Source of the DNA: Toxoplasma gondii ME49
Lineage: Eukaryota; Apicomplexa; Conoidasida; Eucoccidiorida; Sarcocystidae
Reading direction: 5' to 3'
DNA length: 64,000 nucleotides
NCBI RefSeq assembly: GCF_000006565.2
Contig: NC_031474.1
Span: 1,709,662-1,773,661, forward strand
Shown: piece after piece, positions 11,637 through 22,822 of the stretch
How positions within the stretch are numbered: the first letter of the stretch is position 1
Layout of the letters: each line of letters opens with the position of its first letter
Made by a program: the position numbers and the translations under genes
The notes under the pieces: model-generated
Seen by the model: the letters and a program-made list of their open reading frames with translations, nothing else
Told to the model about the DNA's origin: nothing
The model's database searches: none

Positions 11637-13037
11637 AAATGGTAACGCTCCCGCGTCATTTCTTCGCTTGCAGATTTCTGCTCTTGAACATGAGAATGTT
11701 TATACCGTGATTCGGCTGTTCCCAAGAATCGCTACCTGAGTTCCCAGTCCCAAGTGTTTGCTTCTCAATGAGTAAAGTTGATGCGAAATGTTGGCCTGTT
11801 GTCTACATTTTGTATTCACGCTGAGCAAACCCGACAACTGCGTGAGTCAACCACAATCTGTCCTATGCCGATAGCACACGCTGTATAGGTAAGCAGAAAA
11901 AGAGCTCCGTTTTATTGCTCTGGTGCCCGTGGTCGTCGACTACCGCTATGCGGATCTAAACCAGCAACTGGTCCAGCGTCTCATATTACCGTTCAAATAC
12001 TAAAACAATAACTCGTGATTTGGGGGTTTACGTGGCACATCTCGAGGAAGTTGGAACGACAGGTGCTGCGTGAATGACCGTTTTTGATTTCACACGCAGC
12101 ACACGGGCACTTCTACCTGGCAGGGCAGACGGAAATTGGAAAAAAACAGAACGTGTGCGTTCCATTTTGATTTCAGTACCGTACTTCGTAGCTTTGCCGT
12201 CTTTCATGCACCTTCTTGGGAGCTGCACCGCTTGCACTACACGCCCCGCTACCGACGACGCACATGCTGCCTTGATGGGTTGTGTCAGCTCACACTCATC
12301 ACGGCGGAGAGCAACTTACCAAAGTAGATGCACGTACGCGAAACTGCTGTGTAGCGCCATGGCAGAATCCTCAAAGACGATACAGCCTCCTACATTTCAG
12401 CAGACCCAGAATGGTCGTAGGTGACCTGGCAGAGGGGCTGTCTATTTTGCTGTGTGTTGAAGTATTTAGATTCAAACGCCAATATGTGACAGACTTCGTA
12501 GTGTTTTACAGCTTGTCAGTTCTTGGTGATTCAAAACAATATGAACAAAGCAATGGCTATTCTGCCCACGATCGTCTATCACCTTCGCCATTCGCCCGTG
12601 CATGCCGTTCCGGAAACCCCAGCCCATACCTGCAGTGCTCGGCCAATCACTGTGCTTCGCGGAAGCAGGAATGCCAGTGAATCACTGTGTAAGCTGTTGA
12701 AGACTGTACCACTGAAACTCGATTACCACTTAACCTCTGGAACAATGATGGGTAAGGAGACCACTCACTACTGCCATTGCTAGAGACCGCAGCGGGGAGG
12801 GGGGGGGCAGGTGGCGACTCAGGTCCCTTTTGTTGTCATCCGTTTGGCGCAAAAACAATAAAACAGCACCCGAGAAGTCACGAGCATCGATCGCTCCGCA
12901 GCGTGTAAAAAAACTCTTGAATGGCGTATGCCCATATTGTTCAGGAAAATTGCTGCGGTTGCTTCAGCCACAACCTGACTCGCAATGAATGGAAAAGGCA
13001 TAACGCTGTATACATTGAAAAATGTTCGCGTCCAATC
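11637..13037. other. Intergenic between convergent PKS and ligase genes
   Basis: No reading frame here has a recognisable domain or consistent splice structure. It should hold the two 3' UTRs. A poly-G tract lies at about 12795–12806. Missing 3' exons of the ligase could fall in this stretch on the - strand, but I could not identify them. Confidence 0.5.
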
Positions 13038-16000
13038 TCATAAAAACATCTTCTTCCAGTGTTTTCGGGGTGCATGCAAGTTGTTCCAGTCTCTTCCTGC
13101 TATGGGTTTCTTTTTGACGTAGCCCTCAATGTGACTTTCCATTTTCGGACTGTTCTTGAAGCTGGCAATGAGACGATGTAGCAGAGGCAGCCTCGGCACT
13201 GCTGCACTATACACGCACTTGAACAACTCTACACGTTGCTCTGCCTCGCCTCTATCACAGCCAATGATGTCCGTATCATTCCTGCGGTTAGTTACCAGAG
13301 ATCCTCCAAACGATGATCGGAATAAGCCAGCAGAATCAAAAGACTCTTGAGTTGACCGAGGTCGACCATGAAAGCCCATGGCCATGTGGCCACTACGCAC
13401 CTGAGCAGTCAAAACAGCAGGATCCTGTTGGGCAATTTGCTATTGTAGAGGTTTGCATACGCTCTCGAGACGAAAAGGTGCATCTCCCCTCGCTGCACTG
13501 TCACGACACATTGGGTAACTAGCGACGTTAGACTGGCATTACCATCTAGAGCAGCCTCTGATCCGGCTGTCGTCATGCTTCTCACGATCCTGAGTCCTTC
13601 CACGGCCGCGGCACCACCCGTATACAGATGCAGAAGGCGCAGGCAACCAACACATCTGGCAAAAACGTGGCTGCCTGGCCAGTCACTTCGAACTGCGGGA
13701 GGGTGGTTGGAGGGAGGATGGGGCATGATGTACGTGAGTTCCTCCCTCTTCGTCTCATGCTTGCGACTCACTCGTAGCTGGTCCGTTTCGTCGTCGATCT
13801 CTACTTTGATTCCCGGCGCAACAACTCCGGTAAAATTCGCACGGTCTTCCCCGTCAGTTGCATCAAGACATTGGGTCTTGGAATCTTTACATCCTGTAGA
13901 CAGATGATCCTGAAGAGGTTCTCCGAAGTCTGATTTTTCTCCACGCTCCCTCGATCCCGGACTGCCATCCGGAAGCGGCCCGCCAACCATCAACAATCCT
14001 GTCTCTGTCAGCGAACAGAGGTGAAGAATTTTGGTATCTGGGCCAGCAAGCGCTTGCAAGCTGGGAAGACGAAAAAACACAACAAATGTACGGATAAAGT
14101 AAGTTTGCCTTTCCTGGGCAGCAACGTATACAGAGAGGGAGCGGTGATATGTCCTTCGAGGCTTTTTATGGGGACGGCTATAACCGCGGTGACGCCCAGA
14201 AATTGTCCTACCCACTACAGCACCGGGCAGCACCGTCATTTGGTTCCTGTTGCTTCGAACGTAATGTGAACAGTACATCTGTCACAACTACCGTGTCTAG
14301 GAAACAGTGTGCAGTGGACGCATGGATGTGATAAACACCTCAGTAAGGTGATGGACCTTTGTCCACAGGGAATAGATATAGAGTATCTCCGAGCATGTCT
14401 TTACTATAGACGTATGGAACTTTCTACCTCTAGCTGCACATACACATTGGGCGTTTCCAACACCAAGTTATTGCAACGGCAGCACGCTGTCACGCCACGA
14501 TGAACATAGATACAGGTTGTCTGTGAAATGCTTCACCTCAACAATCCAAATGCAAGCACATCATGGACTGCGCACTTCGCATGACGATAAGACAGTTCCA
14601 CTTCGTCATCTGATGCAAAGAATTCGTGGCGCTTTTACCTTCGGAGCAGAGACTGGATCCGAATGCCTCCTCCCTTGTTGGATGACGACCATCGACCGCT
14701 GAACGAAGCACCCAGATCTCCCTCATCTGTGCAAATGCAAATCAGCCGGAGCGACTTTACCGCTGCTTTGTAGCGCGTAATATCTTTAGAGGTTATAGTA
14801 GGAAATCTTGATGCGTCGCTACCTCCAGAGGCATGTGCTTTTTCATTGGTGCCTTCCATTTGGAATCGCTCCGTTGCAATAACCTGCACCATAGTAGCCG
14901 CCGTCTCAGCGTCCATAGCGAGAACGGTGGCTTGGCGTGACAATTCAGGCGTTGCTTTGTCGCGCGAAGTAAACCGCTGTTTCCGGCTACGGGTGGTGTT
15001 ACGCCCGTCCTCGTGCAAAGAAGCGATTTTTTCCCACATTTGTAGCGCGTTGACCTCAAGTGTGTTCTCATATGCGCCAGTGAAATCGACTTGTAAACCT
15101 TCTTGATTGCCCCTTGGAACCAAAGGGCCTCTGGTCGTCGTGCCGCTACAACGCCAAGGGGTTTTTTCGGGGATGTCGCATCCTAACGGCAGCAAAGCTT
15201 GACGCTGCTCAGGCTGACGAGGGATCTTTTCGTTCTGCGGTAACCGGTCTTGCAGTCTTTGCAGTTGTAAAGGCAAAGGCAGCAAACTGTCCTGAATCTT
15301 GTCTGAAGAAGATAGAAAGGAAAGAGTGCTGCCCGCCGCCACAGCCGGCATGGCAACAGCAACAAGGCCCTTTGGAGTGCACAGCATCCGCGAGCTAGCC
15401 TGGCTGCCGGTCCCACTACGGTGAGATCCAAAAAATGGAAGGTGCAGGATAACGACGTGATCCTCGGCGTTCAGCTGAAGAAGATCTTTGTTCCTGATAA
15501 CCTGGTCCGACAAAGCCTTGTGTGAATAAATAACAGCTCTCGGAGCATGGGCGGCTGGGCCTTGAAAAAAGTGGGTAGCAGGGGCAGCCACCTCAGCAAT
15601 GCTTTCTTCGTCTGCCGCTGCGTGGGTGCATTCGTGTGGTGTCACCTCCAGAAGCTGCCACCTTGTGATGTTTCTGCTCGTTCGGCTCGAGTCGTGAAAG
15701 ACTTCAGGGACGTACGCCTTTACCTCCAGTTTATTCCTTCCTCTCACTGACCACAAATCACGCTCAGGGGCCCGTTGTTCTTCCGCACCATTCGTTCCGT
15801 CTGACTTTCGCACCCAGGATGTCCTGAGGACACAAATTGGAATTGACAGCTTGGACGCGACTTCCGCAGCCATGGGGGCGACTTCCGGTGTCACGACGAG
15901 GAGGTGGCATCGACTCTCCGCCGCCTGGTACTCCCACAACTGTGCTACACCGTTCCGGTTATGCGCATTGTTCTGCGAGTTCAAAAACGGGAGACTATTC

Positions 16001-17001
16001 GGGTTGACGGTTTTGGCGTAAACGCTCGGGCCAGTATTTCCTTGAAATAAGGCATCCGGTCTGTACGTGTGCAGCGTCTTTCCTCCTTTCGCGAACAATA
16101 CGGCAGCGTTAGCTGCACTAGCCGCAGCAGCAGCCGTGCTGTCTGCCACGAATGGCAGACATGCTGGATCTGGGAATGGAAGCAGCAGCCCTACGCCTCC
16201 GCATTGCCACACCCCAACTAGATGGGCAAGAATGGCAACACTGTTGGGCGGCACGATTAGCCCAATCGTCGGTCGGTTAAGGGGCTTGCCGCGACACTTT
16301 AACGTGCTCGCCGAGCCGGTACAGTCCTCGGTTGAGGTGGCGGTATGGCGCGCTTGGCCGTCAGCACCTGCACGTCCTAGAGCTGACGGCAGCGTCAGTG
16401 GCACGTGCAAATACGCCGCAGCAGCCTTCAGTGTTTCAGAAATTGATCTGAGAAACAGGCATGTCCACCTCAGAGCCGAAAGAGATTTGGTTACCATTAG
16501 CAGGCACTTGCTCTATGATCGGCAAAAATTACTGACAATAGACGAATGTCGCCTCCATCAACAGATGCCGAAATGCAGCACGGCAGAGTACTTCACGTGG
16601 CGTCTTAGCGCGGGACACTAGCTGTCAACTACAATGGCCAACAGTAAAACTCTCTCCGAATCGCCCCATCGCCCAGTTTCCCCAAGTGATCCATTAGCAT
16701 CCTTGCGCAGCCGGTCCCCGCCTTCTCATCCTCAAGGCGCAAGACCACCTTCGAAAATACTGAATCATCCATAAACCCCGTCGTGCCCCTGTGCCTACCT
16801 GGCATGCTCGGCGACTTCTTTGTATGTGACTGGCTGACCAGAAGCCCCGCAATCAAACAGCCTGTCTTTGTGTTTCTCCAGAGACCTCTGAGAAAAGAAG
16901 TGACACCCGCAAGCGTTTTCGAGTATGCAGGCTTTTCCTCGAAGGGGTTTAGCCCGTGTTGTACTAAAGTGAACCAAGTGTCTCCTGCATGAATTTGTCA
17001 T
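13038..17001 (-). CDS. Acyl-CoA / malonyl-CoA synthetase-like AMP-binding protein (ACSF3-like)
   Basis: Exons on the - strand, in order: 17001–16799, 16510–14639, 14060–13772 and 13400 to about 13038. Phases agree across all joins, with donors GTAGGC, GTAAAA and GTGAGT. The start ATG at 17001 gives an Arg/Ser/Thr-rich N-terminus without acidic residues, like a mitochondrial presequence; human ACSF3 is also mitochondrial (family knowledge). Recognisable ligase blocks are GQPVTYKEVAEHA, a PTIGLIVPPNSVAILA block, ALQMWEKIASL (ACSF3-type spacing before the mid-domain), SLTETG for the YGxTE motif, VVAPGIKVEIDDE and QLRVRSG. The usual P-loop SGTTGxPKG is replaced by GPAAHAPRA (~15530–15560). The C-terminal subdomain is poorly conserved and I see no catalytic-lysine motif. 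It is either a divergent malonyl/acyl ligase or a pseudoenzyme. Family membership is fairly sure; substrate is inferred. Confidence 0.75.
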
Positions 17002-18706
17002 GATGCACGGTAAGGATCGTTGCACGCAAAATGCTCTTTGGTGTCAAAATATGTCTTATTCTTACCTCTACGAGGGTGGCAATTGATCTTCCGCCTCTGT
17101 TAGCAGGCCCAAGGGTCTCTCTTTTGCACACTAGCGAAGACGAGCCCTGCATAACTTTCTCCTCGCTGTTCCTCACACTGGCCAGCCGCCCGCCAGAGGC
17201 GAACAGCAGAGGCTTATTAGGCTTACCATTGTTCCGAATACGCGATAGACTGAGTTGCAAGGATGACGAAGCTGGGGTTGCGTCCGCTATCCCCACACAT
17301 CCGATTTCCTGGCATATCTGTAGGTGACGCAGGCTCCCTGGTCGCCTAAGATGTGCGACAGTGTGGGACAATGACATCAGGAAGAGAAACTCAAGCACAC
17401 ATGTATGACGAAGCGTACGCTTATACAAGCGTGCATGACATGCAGTCTATGTTGATCGATTACGTATCTCTACATAGATGCATGCACTTAGACATTCACG
17501 GATGTATCATGTGAGCAAGCCATGACAGAAAGGAGCCGCTAGATAAAAGGACAAACGACGAATACAACTGTTAGCCGCTCCCATATAGACCGTGACAACA
17601 AGACACCCCGGAGACAGCTGCGTAAAGTCCCGGACAGCATTGAGGGGGAGGGGGAGTTGACTGAAAACAGGGACCGCCTGAAACAGTGATTACGACGTGA
17701 TGGGTCCCGTACCGCCCAGAGCGTTGCTCCGCAAGTGACGACCTATCGGCGAGTGTTGTTTGACGCCTATGGGCCAGTGAGACATACGATCGTCGATCAA
17801 GCCAAGTGACACATGCTGAAAACACAGATACCCGCTAGAGTGCGTTGAGTTGTAAGCACTGGGCAGTGGGTACGCACACACAACAGAAACTGACTCACAT
17901 CCTTCCCAACACCTGAGTAGGTGAGCAGTTGCAGAAGAGTCAAGGATCAAAGGCAAACAAAACACCAGACCGATTGTGGATGTTCCTAGAAATTTCCATC
18001 TCGAACATGGGTTGTTCAGTTCTTGCCATCCAGTTGAATTGTTCTCGAAGCTAAGGATCAACACGGCGCAGCAAGCTTGGAGGTATTTCTCATTTACTCC
18101 ACAAATAATCACTCGTTAGAGGTGTCACCACTCTACAGTTTCTGCGCCTCGCACAGAATTTGCTTTGTCAAAACCGCCCAAACTATCAAATTTATGCTCC
18201 TTAGACAGATGTTGCCTTCGAATCGTGCATGCACCGCTGTCGACGCGCATGCATGTTCCCCTGGTCGCCCTTCACAGCCCGTTCCCTCTAGAAAATCAAA
18301 GTAATATCCAAAACGTCCACCAAGCCGCTATAGAAAGAAATACGTGAATATTATCGAAGTCAGAGCTTGACGTGTGAAGTCCCTTTGTGCCGGTCGTGCG
18401 TCATCGTTCAAATGTATTGTCGATGACCCCACTTGAGCAAAGCGGCTGAATCTTGAGCAGCTGCTGATCGGTTCGTGTCGTTCTTTTCTTTCCCTCAGCA
18501 GCAACCCCTTATCTGCTGCATGTAAGGGGTAACTCTTGAGTCAAATCCTGACAGACAAACTCACCCTGACAGAATCCTGCTCTGGCATGCTGGCAGTCTC
18601 TTGCGGTTCAGAGTAACAAGTCCGCCGCGGTCAGCGTCAAGAGTCAAGCATACCAGCAGCATTGCAACAAGAAGATTACATCATATGCGGAGTTTCATGG
18701 AGCACA
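17002..18706. other. Intergenic, divergent promoters of ligase and TSR3
   Basis: The two flanking genes are head-to-head, so both promoters and 5' UTRs should lie here. I see no convincing coding exon. G-rich runs occur near 17643–17656. No specific regulatory motif can be assigned. Confidence 0.5.
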
Positions 18707-21136
18707 ATGTCAGGGTCTGCGAGGGTGATGGCTCGCTCTGGGGACGCGAAGGTGACGCAAAGGGTCGAGAAGCATGTTGACGGCACAGCGGGGCGGACTG
18801 CTGATGGTGGCGGCAAATTCAAGACCGCAGATGGAAACAAGAAGGAAAAACGACGAAAGGAAAAGTATTCAGCCGCACGTGCAGCAGAACTGCGAAGTAA
18901 GCTAACTGTTCATGCTCTTGTGAAGAAGATTACAGCAGATAAACAAGAAACCGCTGTGACGACGGTGGAATCTCAGATTGCAGATACTCCTGTCGCTGTT
19001 GCGCGTAACTCTGGTTCTGTCTCTGAAACGGTGAAGTCTTATCTTAATGATAAGACTCAGGATCCCTTCGATGAGATCAGTAGCTACAGGTCGACTGAGC
19101 GGCAAGGGGATTCGCCGGCTGATACCAGCGCTCCCGATGAACAGGACAGCTACCATCGTAGCATCTCTGCCACTTCCCCAAAGAAGAGGCACATGGGTGA
19201 TGCGTCTTTTTTCCCCGAAGATGTGCGAGGAATGAATGTATCTCCCTGTAGCGGCGTGTCTTCGCGTGGTGCGAAGACGTGCATCCAAGACGAATGTTTT
19301 GGATCTGACGATGACTTCATTGAGTCAAGAAAGGAGGCCGACGATTCAGTGTATGGAGAAGAAAACTGGTCGCGATCGTCACCAGAGTCGGGTGTGAGCA
19401 GAGTGAAACTTGTCATGTTTGATTTCGAGGAGTGCGACCCTAAAAGATGTAGCGGGCGAAAGTTATATCGACACAGACGAATTCGTCTTATCAAAGTGCC
19501 CCACGCACGAGCACCAATGCGCGGTGGCTCACGATTTACCGGAGGCCGAGCGGCCGGCGGAGGCGGCGGTGGAACATATGAACGAGTTCCAGAGGGGGGA
19601 CGTCGGCATAAGCTGGCCGTGGACAAGGGTGAGACCCCACGCGGCAAAACCACAGGAGGCAAGGAAGGCGTCAGCCCCGTGTGTGAAGAGGGTGAGCCTT
19701 CCGAGTGCCAAGGCACCCGTGCGGCTTCTGACGAGATACACAGCCTGCCTCGGCACTTGGAACATGGAGATGCTCCAACCGCCTCTGAGACCAGGACCAA
19801 ACAACACGACGCCTGTCACCCGAATGCACAGAATGGAAAACGGCGCGGCCGAAAATGTGGCTTCGGAGGCATCCTGCTTACGCCTTTCTTTAAAGAACAT
19901 AGCAAGCTCCTGAGTGTGGCGGACGGCCCGCTAATACGAGACGGCGGCCTCGGTGTTGTAGACTGCAGCTGGAACAGAGTAGAGGAATACGGCAAAAGTT
20001 CGAGGATCAGCTATTCACGCGGTAAGCCATTCCTGCCCACGATGGAGAGCTTCAGTGTCAAGAACTGGAGTGAGCGGCGTTCCGTCAGCTTTAAATACTA
20101 AGGCTTGCACTGGGAGGTCTCACTTTTGTCTCGTTGTCTTCTTATTCTATCAGCCACGTGACAGATGTGGCTTAAGCGGGGGATAATGAGAACCAAACCG
20201 CCATAATGATGGATCCCGGATGAGCTTTCAGGCAGACCGACCGGTCTGGGAAGTGCACCAAGCTAATCACTTCACCGTACACGTACAGTTGCGACTCTTG
20301 TTCGTGTCGCAGGAAACGGACGGTTTCTTCCGTATCTGGTGGCGGCTAATCCGACGCACTACGGCAGACCCTACGAGCTGAACTGCGTAGAGGCTCTCGC
20401 GGCGGCGTTGATTATTGTCGGTATGTTTAGTTGCGATGTGTCATGGACTGTGTCTCAGTGCGCGGATTTCTTATGAACTAACTCATCGATAGGCAGTCGC
20501 CGGTATTACACACGGTTCCCCGGCCTAACGTCAGTTTGCGGGTGTCTCATTCTTCCTGATTGTGTAGCCAGCGCTGTTGGGCGGATTAAACCGGAAACTT
20601 GACAACTCATCATAGAACTGATCCCTCTGCATCGTAACAGGGGCTTAATGTGTGACCAAAGACTTCGTGAATTCTCATCTACGCCGACAGGAGGATCCGC
20701 CTAATACACTGTGACTTCCTACAGGATGGCATGGCAGTGGGTACAGAAGAGCACGCGTGTACTGCTTGTGCGTGTGCGTGTGTGTGTGCATGCGACAGGG
20801 TGTGACAATCAGGCGTTAGATTTGCTCAAGCTTTTCAAGTGGGGAATGAACTTCATTTCTTTAAACGAAGCCGCTTTGAAGCAGTACAGAATGTATGGCG
20901 TCGATGAACACTCAATGGTGCAGACCGAACAAAAAATACTACAGTCCGTAGAAAGACAACGACAAACAGGAAAACACACGCCCCTGCCGATGCCAGGAAC
21001 ATACGATGGGTCATCCAGTTCGAGCGAAGCATCAGACTGTGATGACGACACGGTTACGACCACTTTAAACTCCGATACAGCTGCCTTGTCTTCTGGCGGC
21101 CAGGCGAGCCGCGGCACAGTTGCCATTGAAAGGTAA
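18707..21136 (+). CDS. TSR3: 18S rRNA aminocarboxypropyltransferase Tsr3
   Basis: Tsr3 transfers the aminocarboxypropyl group of S-adenosylmethionine to a hypermodified pseudouridine of 18S rRNA late in small-subunit assembly. Exons 18707–20021, 20313–20420 and 20799–21136 join with matching phase (both phase 1) at GTAAGC and GTATGT donors. The product is about 586 residues, far longer than the usual ~200–310. Conserved blocks are [17 protein letters not shown], then [50 protein letters not shown] and [13 protein letters not shown] ~240-residue charged N-terminal extension precedes the domain. A ~115-residue Gly/Arg-rich insertion splits it between the first and second blocks. The C-terminus is Ser/Asp-rich. 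The stop at 21134–21136 overlaps an AG/GTAAAG donor-like site, so a further exon is possible. Identification is confident. Confidence 0.93.
20763..20792 (+). repeat. TG-rich microsatellite before a TSR3 acceptor
   Basis: An irregular (TG)n run with C interruptions ends about 6 bases before the AG acceptor that starts TSR3 exon 3 at 20799. It probably takes the place of a pyrimidine tract, which makes that acceptor atypical. Confidence 0.6.
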
Positions 21137-21871
21137 AGCGAAGCTGGCTGACACCTCTACATGGCTGGACGTCAGCAACCGCCAGATCTACTCGCCCGGT
21201 GCTCGCGGGTCCTGCGTCCCACTTTATCTTTGTTATATACTCGTCAAGCCTACCAGACTTCAAGGAGCTTTGGTCTGTCGACGATAACGACTTTCGTTGA
21301 GCGTATCACGACTTGAAAACGTTGTCCAGGTTCATCAACTTCCATTCCCTTGACTTTTGAAGTGACAAGTTGGTATCTGGCAGTGAACACATGCTACGTG
21401 CCTGCGACCCTCTTGTACTTCAAGACTGATTAGACGATGATTTACCAGTGTTCCCATAATTGGAATTGGATACAATTTCGCTTAAGGGAGTGCAATGCAC
21501 TGGTTTAAAGAACACTGTGGTGCGGCGGTAAGCTCATGCCTCACCAGTGAGCTTAAGATGCTTTAAATTGTTTCCGCTTCAACCAGTCAATTAAGCAGCA
21601 AATGGGATAATGCTGTGGCGCCCAGAATTCCTTTTCAAGACCAGAACTACAGCCCACAATGTTATCAAAACTCGGTATACCAGTCACTATCGCAACTTTA
21701 CCTTTCGGTAGAAAAAAGAGAGGTGACTCAAAAACATGTCAGCAGTGGAAACTCCCACTCAGCGTCTTCATTTGTTGTGCGCCTCTCAATGTGATTGATG
21801 AGCAAACGCAACATAGGCACAGGCTCCACCATACGCAAAAAACACGGAAAGCGCCGAGAGAGGAGTGGCTC
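21137..21871. other. Intergenic between convergent TSR3 and small secreted gene
   Basis: Only 3' UTR sequence is expected. No coding exon or structured element was recognised. Confidence 0.5.
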
Positions 21872-22822
21872 TTACGCGTCCTGGAGCTTCTCCTCTGCGT
21901 GTTCACACGCCTGTCTAAAGACGTCTATAGCTACCTCCTTAATTTTCGGCAGCATTGGCCTTATTCCGTCGACAAGTGCAGCTTTCATAGGTTCAACAAA
22001 GGTCTTGAGCGCTCCCTTCGCAAGAGTCTTCAACGTATCTACGAACTTTCTCTCTTGAAGAAAACCGTGAGGCCTGATAGAAGCTTCACTCGTCTTCGGG
22101 GAATCCAAGAAGCTGAAATCTGTCGACCACATCACGAGCACCACACAGTTTCGAAGTACTCTTTACAAATCAAAGCGTCACGCATTAAATATCTTGTCTT
22201 TGGATCTGACCTCTTCACTCACCTGACTCATCGTCAACGGCCTCTTCCTTGTCGAGACGACCCTCGCCACGTTCTTCGGCCTCGTGGATTTTTCGCGCTG
22301 CAAGATCCGCAAGCTCCTCGCATGTTTGTTGAACCTCTCCTTTCACTGCAACAAGTATTTCCTTCAAGGCACTCCTGAAGGCGCCTCTCACGATAGATGC
22401 GGCGCTTTTGTCATCTTCAGTAGTTTCTACTAAGGAGAATACTGCAGAAAACGCAGGCGTAGTTATTCACAAAAAACACAACTGTCTTATGTTGATAAGT
22501 CTTGAAAATGTCGGCACAAAATGCATTATCTATCGTCCATGTGGTGCTTACCTGTCTCTGACACTTGGTTCAACAGGTCAGCACGGGCCGTCTCCGATCC
22601 GAATCTTACTGGGACGACCACGCCCTCGGAGACTCCTGGAAAAAAAAAAGCAGAAGCAACCCAAAGAAGTGGTGCAGAGTCCAAATATGACGTGATTCAC
22701 CCTGGCTCTCTTTATAAGAAAAACTGTCAGCCTACCAATGCGAACGAATTCGCCTTACCATTAACGAACTTAAAAAGCCCCAAAAGGGTGATAGAGACGA
22801 CTGAAAGCTTCTTGAGCTGCAT
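21872..22822 (-). CDS. Small secreted amphipathic-helical protein, unrecognised
   Basis: Four exons on the - strand: 22822–22759, 22635–22552, 22429–22223 and 22119–21872. All three introns are phase 1, with clean donors (GTAAGG, GTAAGC, GTGAGT). The acceptor after the first intron has a strong T-rich tract. The spliced frame is exactly 603 nt and encodes 200 residues. Exon 1 is nearly all signal peptide (MQLKKLSVVSITLLGLFKFV); the start context is A-rich, as in highly expressed coccidian genes. The mature part is mostly amphipathic helix with regularly spaced Ala, Leu, Lys and Glu, for example RGAFRSALKEILVAVKGEV and LAKGALKTFVEPMKAALV. It has few cysteines and no TM segment. I do not recognise a family. 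A dense-granule, rhoptry or parasitophorous-vacuole protein is possible, inferred only from signal peptide and composition. Confidence 0.8.

Noticed and set aside
12074..12783. Several overlapping open frames on the + strand
   Set aside because: Short, mutually overlapping in different frames, no motif and no phase-compatible splicing.
16067..16621. 184-codon open frame on the + strand
   Set aside because: Antisense to the N-terminal ligase exon, which has clear AMP-binding family motifs.
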